From the NCBI GenBank assembly GCA_009786735.1, contig WQRM01000113.1, positions 1 to 5,328 of the forward strand: a DNA stretch of 5,328 bases, given 5' to 3'. The translations under genes were made by a program, and so were the position numbers. The notes under the pieces are model-generated. The model ran no database searches, had not been told where the DNA came from, and was given only the letters and a program-made list of their open reading frames with translations. How positions within the stretch are numbered: the first letter of the stretch is position 1; every line of letters starts with the position of its first letter. This document shows, piece after piece, positions 4,665 through 5,328 of this stretch. This DNA comes from Oscillospiraceae bacterium. GTDB taxonomy: Bacteria; Bacillota; Clostridia; Oscillospirales; Acutalibacteraceae.

Positions 4665-4673
4665 CCGTTGGAT
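4654..4673 (+). other. Weak inverted repeat spanning the tsaD stop
   Basis: ATCCAA (4654-4659) and TTGGAT (4668-4673) form a 6-bp stem with an 8-nt loop across the tsaD stop codon. There is no following T-run, so it is not a convincing terminator. The 48-nt gap to the next gene is otherwise A-rich leader, and co-transcription of tsaD with the CAP gene is possible. Confidence 0.3.
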
Positions 4674-4712
4674 GAAAATAAAACAAGGGAACGTAAAAAA
4701 AGGAGAACCACC

Positions 4713-5328
4713 ATGAAAAAAGTCATCGCGCTAGCCTGCATGCTCGTCTTCACCTGCGCCGCTGCCATTGCCTTGATGGCGTGGCCCGCCCAAGCTCAAC
4801 TGCAAAATGACCTTGCCGCCGAGATGTTTGCGCTCACCAACGCACACCGTGTGAGTGTTGGTCTGCCTGCACTGCTGCATGGCGGCGCCAGCGCACAAGC
4901 TGCCGCAAACACCCGCGCAGCGGAGATCCACCTGCTCACTCGCCAGCAAATTGACGACCACGAACGCCCCAACGGCGATAGCTTTGTCTTTTTGCTCATG
5001 GACTACGGTCTGCCCAGCACAAATTCCAACGAAAACCTGTTGCCCAGCCAAATTTCGTCAAGTGCTTCCGCGGCGCTGGGTCGCTTTCTCGACTCAACCG
5101 CGCACCGCAACACCATTCAGCGTGCGCTTTACACGCACATGGCCGTTGGTGTGTATGAACACAACGGGCGGTTCTACTGGGTGCAGTTTTTCCTCACCTT
5201 CACGCCGGGAAGCTTCCCTGAGACCACTGCGCCGGGCGGGGTGACCACCACGACGACCACGACAACCACTACCACTGCGACAACTGCCGCCACAACGACG
5301 GCTGCAACGACTGCCGCCACAACAACGG
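4713..5328 (+). CDS. Secreted CAP-domain (SCP/PR-1-like) protein, C-terminus beyond window
   Basis: ATG 4713 follows AGGAG with a 7-nt spacer, and the frame is open for 205 codons to the right edge. Residues 1-28 are a signal peptide: KK, a hydrophobic core, and a probable signal-peptidase site after AQA (26-28). The two cysteines (9 and 15) do not form a lipobox. Residues about 33-165 match the bacterial CAP fold: FALTNAHRVSVGLPAL (39-54), H83 in DHERPNGDSF, E107 in NENLLP, H131 in AHRNTI, then MAVGVYEHNGRFYWVQFF (143-160). H83, E107 and H131 sit where the CAP cavity tetrad is expected. From about residue 171 the chain is almost only Thr and Ala, a linker that probably leads to a wall-binding or other domain outside the window. 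The role of bacterial CAP proteins is mostly unknown. Its position after tsaD does not suggest a shared pathway. Confidence 0.88.
   Translation, partial: MKKVIALACMLVFTCAAAIALMAWPAQAQLQNDLAAEMFALTNAHRVSVGLPALLHGGASAQAAANTRAAEIHLLTRQQIDDHERPNGDSFVFLLMDYGLPSTNSNENLLPSQISSSASAALGRFLDSTAHRNTIQRALYTHMAVGVYEHNGRFYWVQFFLTFTPGSFPETTAPGGVTTTTTTTTTTTATTAATTTAATTAATTT
5283..5328 (+). repeat. 27-bp period coding repeat in the Thr/Ala linker
   Basis: ACTGCCGCCACAAC occurs at 5283-5296 and again at 5310-5323, a 27-bp (nine-codon) period encoding Thr/Ala blocks. It follows a run of eleven threonine codons (residues 178-188). The second copy is cut by the window edge. Such in-frame minisatellites can change linker length without a frameshift. 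Confidence 0.65.

Overview
The window reads as bacterial chromosome from a GC-rich, low-GC-lineage Firmicute, most likely a gut-type clostridium of the Oscillospiraceae/Ruminococcaceae kind. This is inferred from strong GGAGG-type ribosome binding sites, a YwlE-type arginine phosphatase, a clostridial-phage style packaging module, a CAP protein with a threonine-rich linker, and many short palindromic repeats of a style I associate with that group. No rRNA, tRNA, CRISPR array or transposase gene is visible.

The left half (1-2512) is on the minus strand. It is the packaging start of a tailed phage in the classical order: a small-terminase-like protein (2512-2207), the large terminase (2094-826) and the N-terminal 223 residues of a portal protein (671 to beyond the left edge). 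No integrase, repressor or lysogeny gene lies between this module and the chromosomal genes, so it may be a prophage remnant, a rearranged prophage end, or a domesticated packaging module.

A divergent AT-rich intergenic region (2513-2689) holds overlapping hairpins, a 43-nt dyad and a good promoter for the right half.

The right half (2690-5328) is on the plus strand. It has one ORF joining a low-molecular-weight phosphatase of the protein-arginine type (YwlE-like) to a RimI-like GNAT acetyltransferase, then tsaD (t6A tRNA modification), then a secreted CAP-domain protein that runs off the right edge. The rimI-tsaD linkage is common in bacteria; the phosphatase-acetyltransferase fusion is not.

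The most distinctive feature is the density of small repeats inserted between and inside genes. One GC-rich palindromic family (GCGAAGCG motif, CCCCTGCGGGG hairpins) occurs in the portal N-terminus, the terL-portal gap, the terS-terL gap, the RimI domain and the rimI-tsaD gap. A second family, 7-bp-period AATNNNN arrays, occurs as two converging arrays between terS and terL and as an in-frame array inside tsaD. The copies inside genes keep the reading frame. The copy between rimI and tsaD is flanked by a 32-bp direct duplication of the rimI 3' end, which looks like a record of how it arrived.
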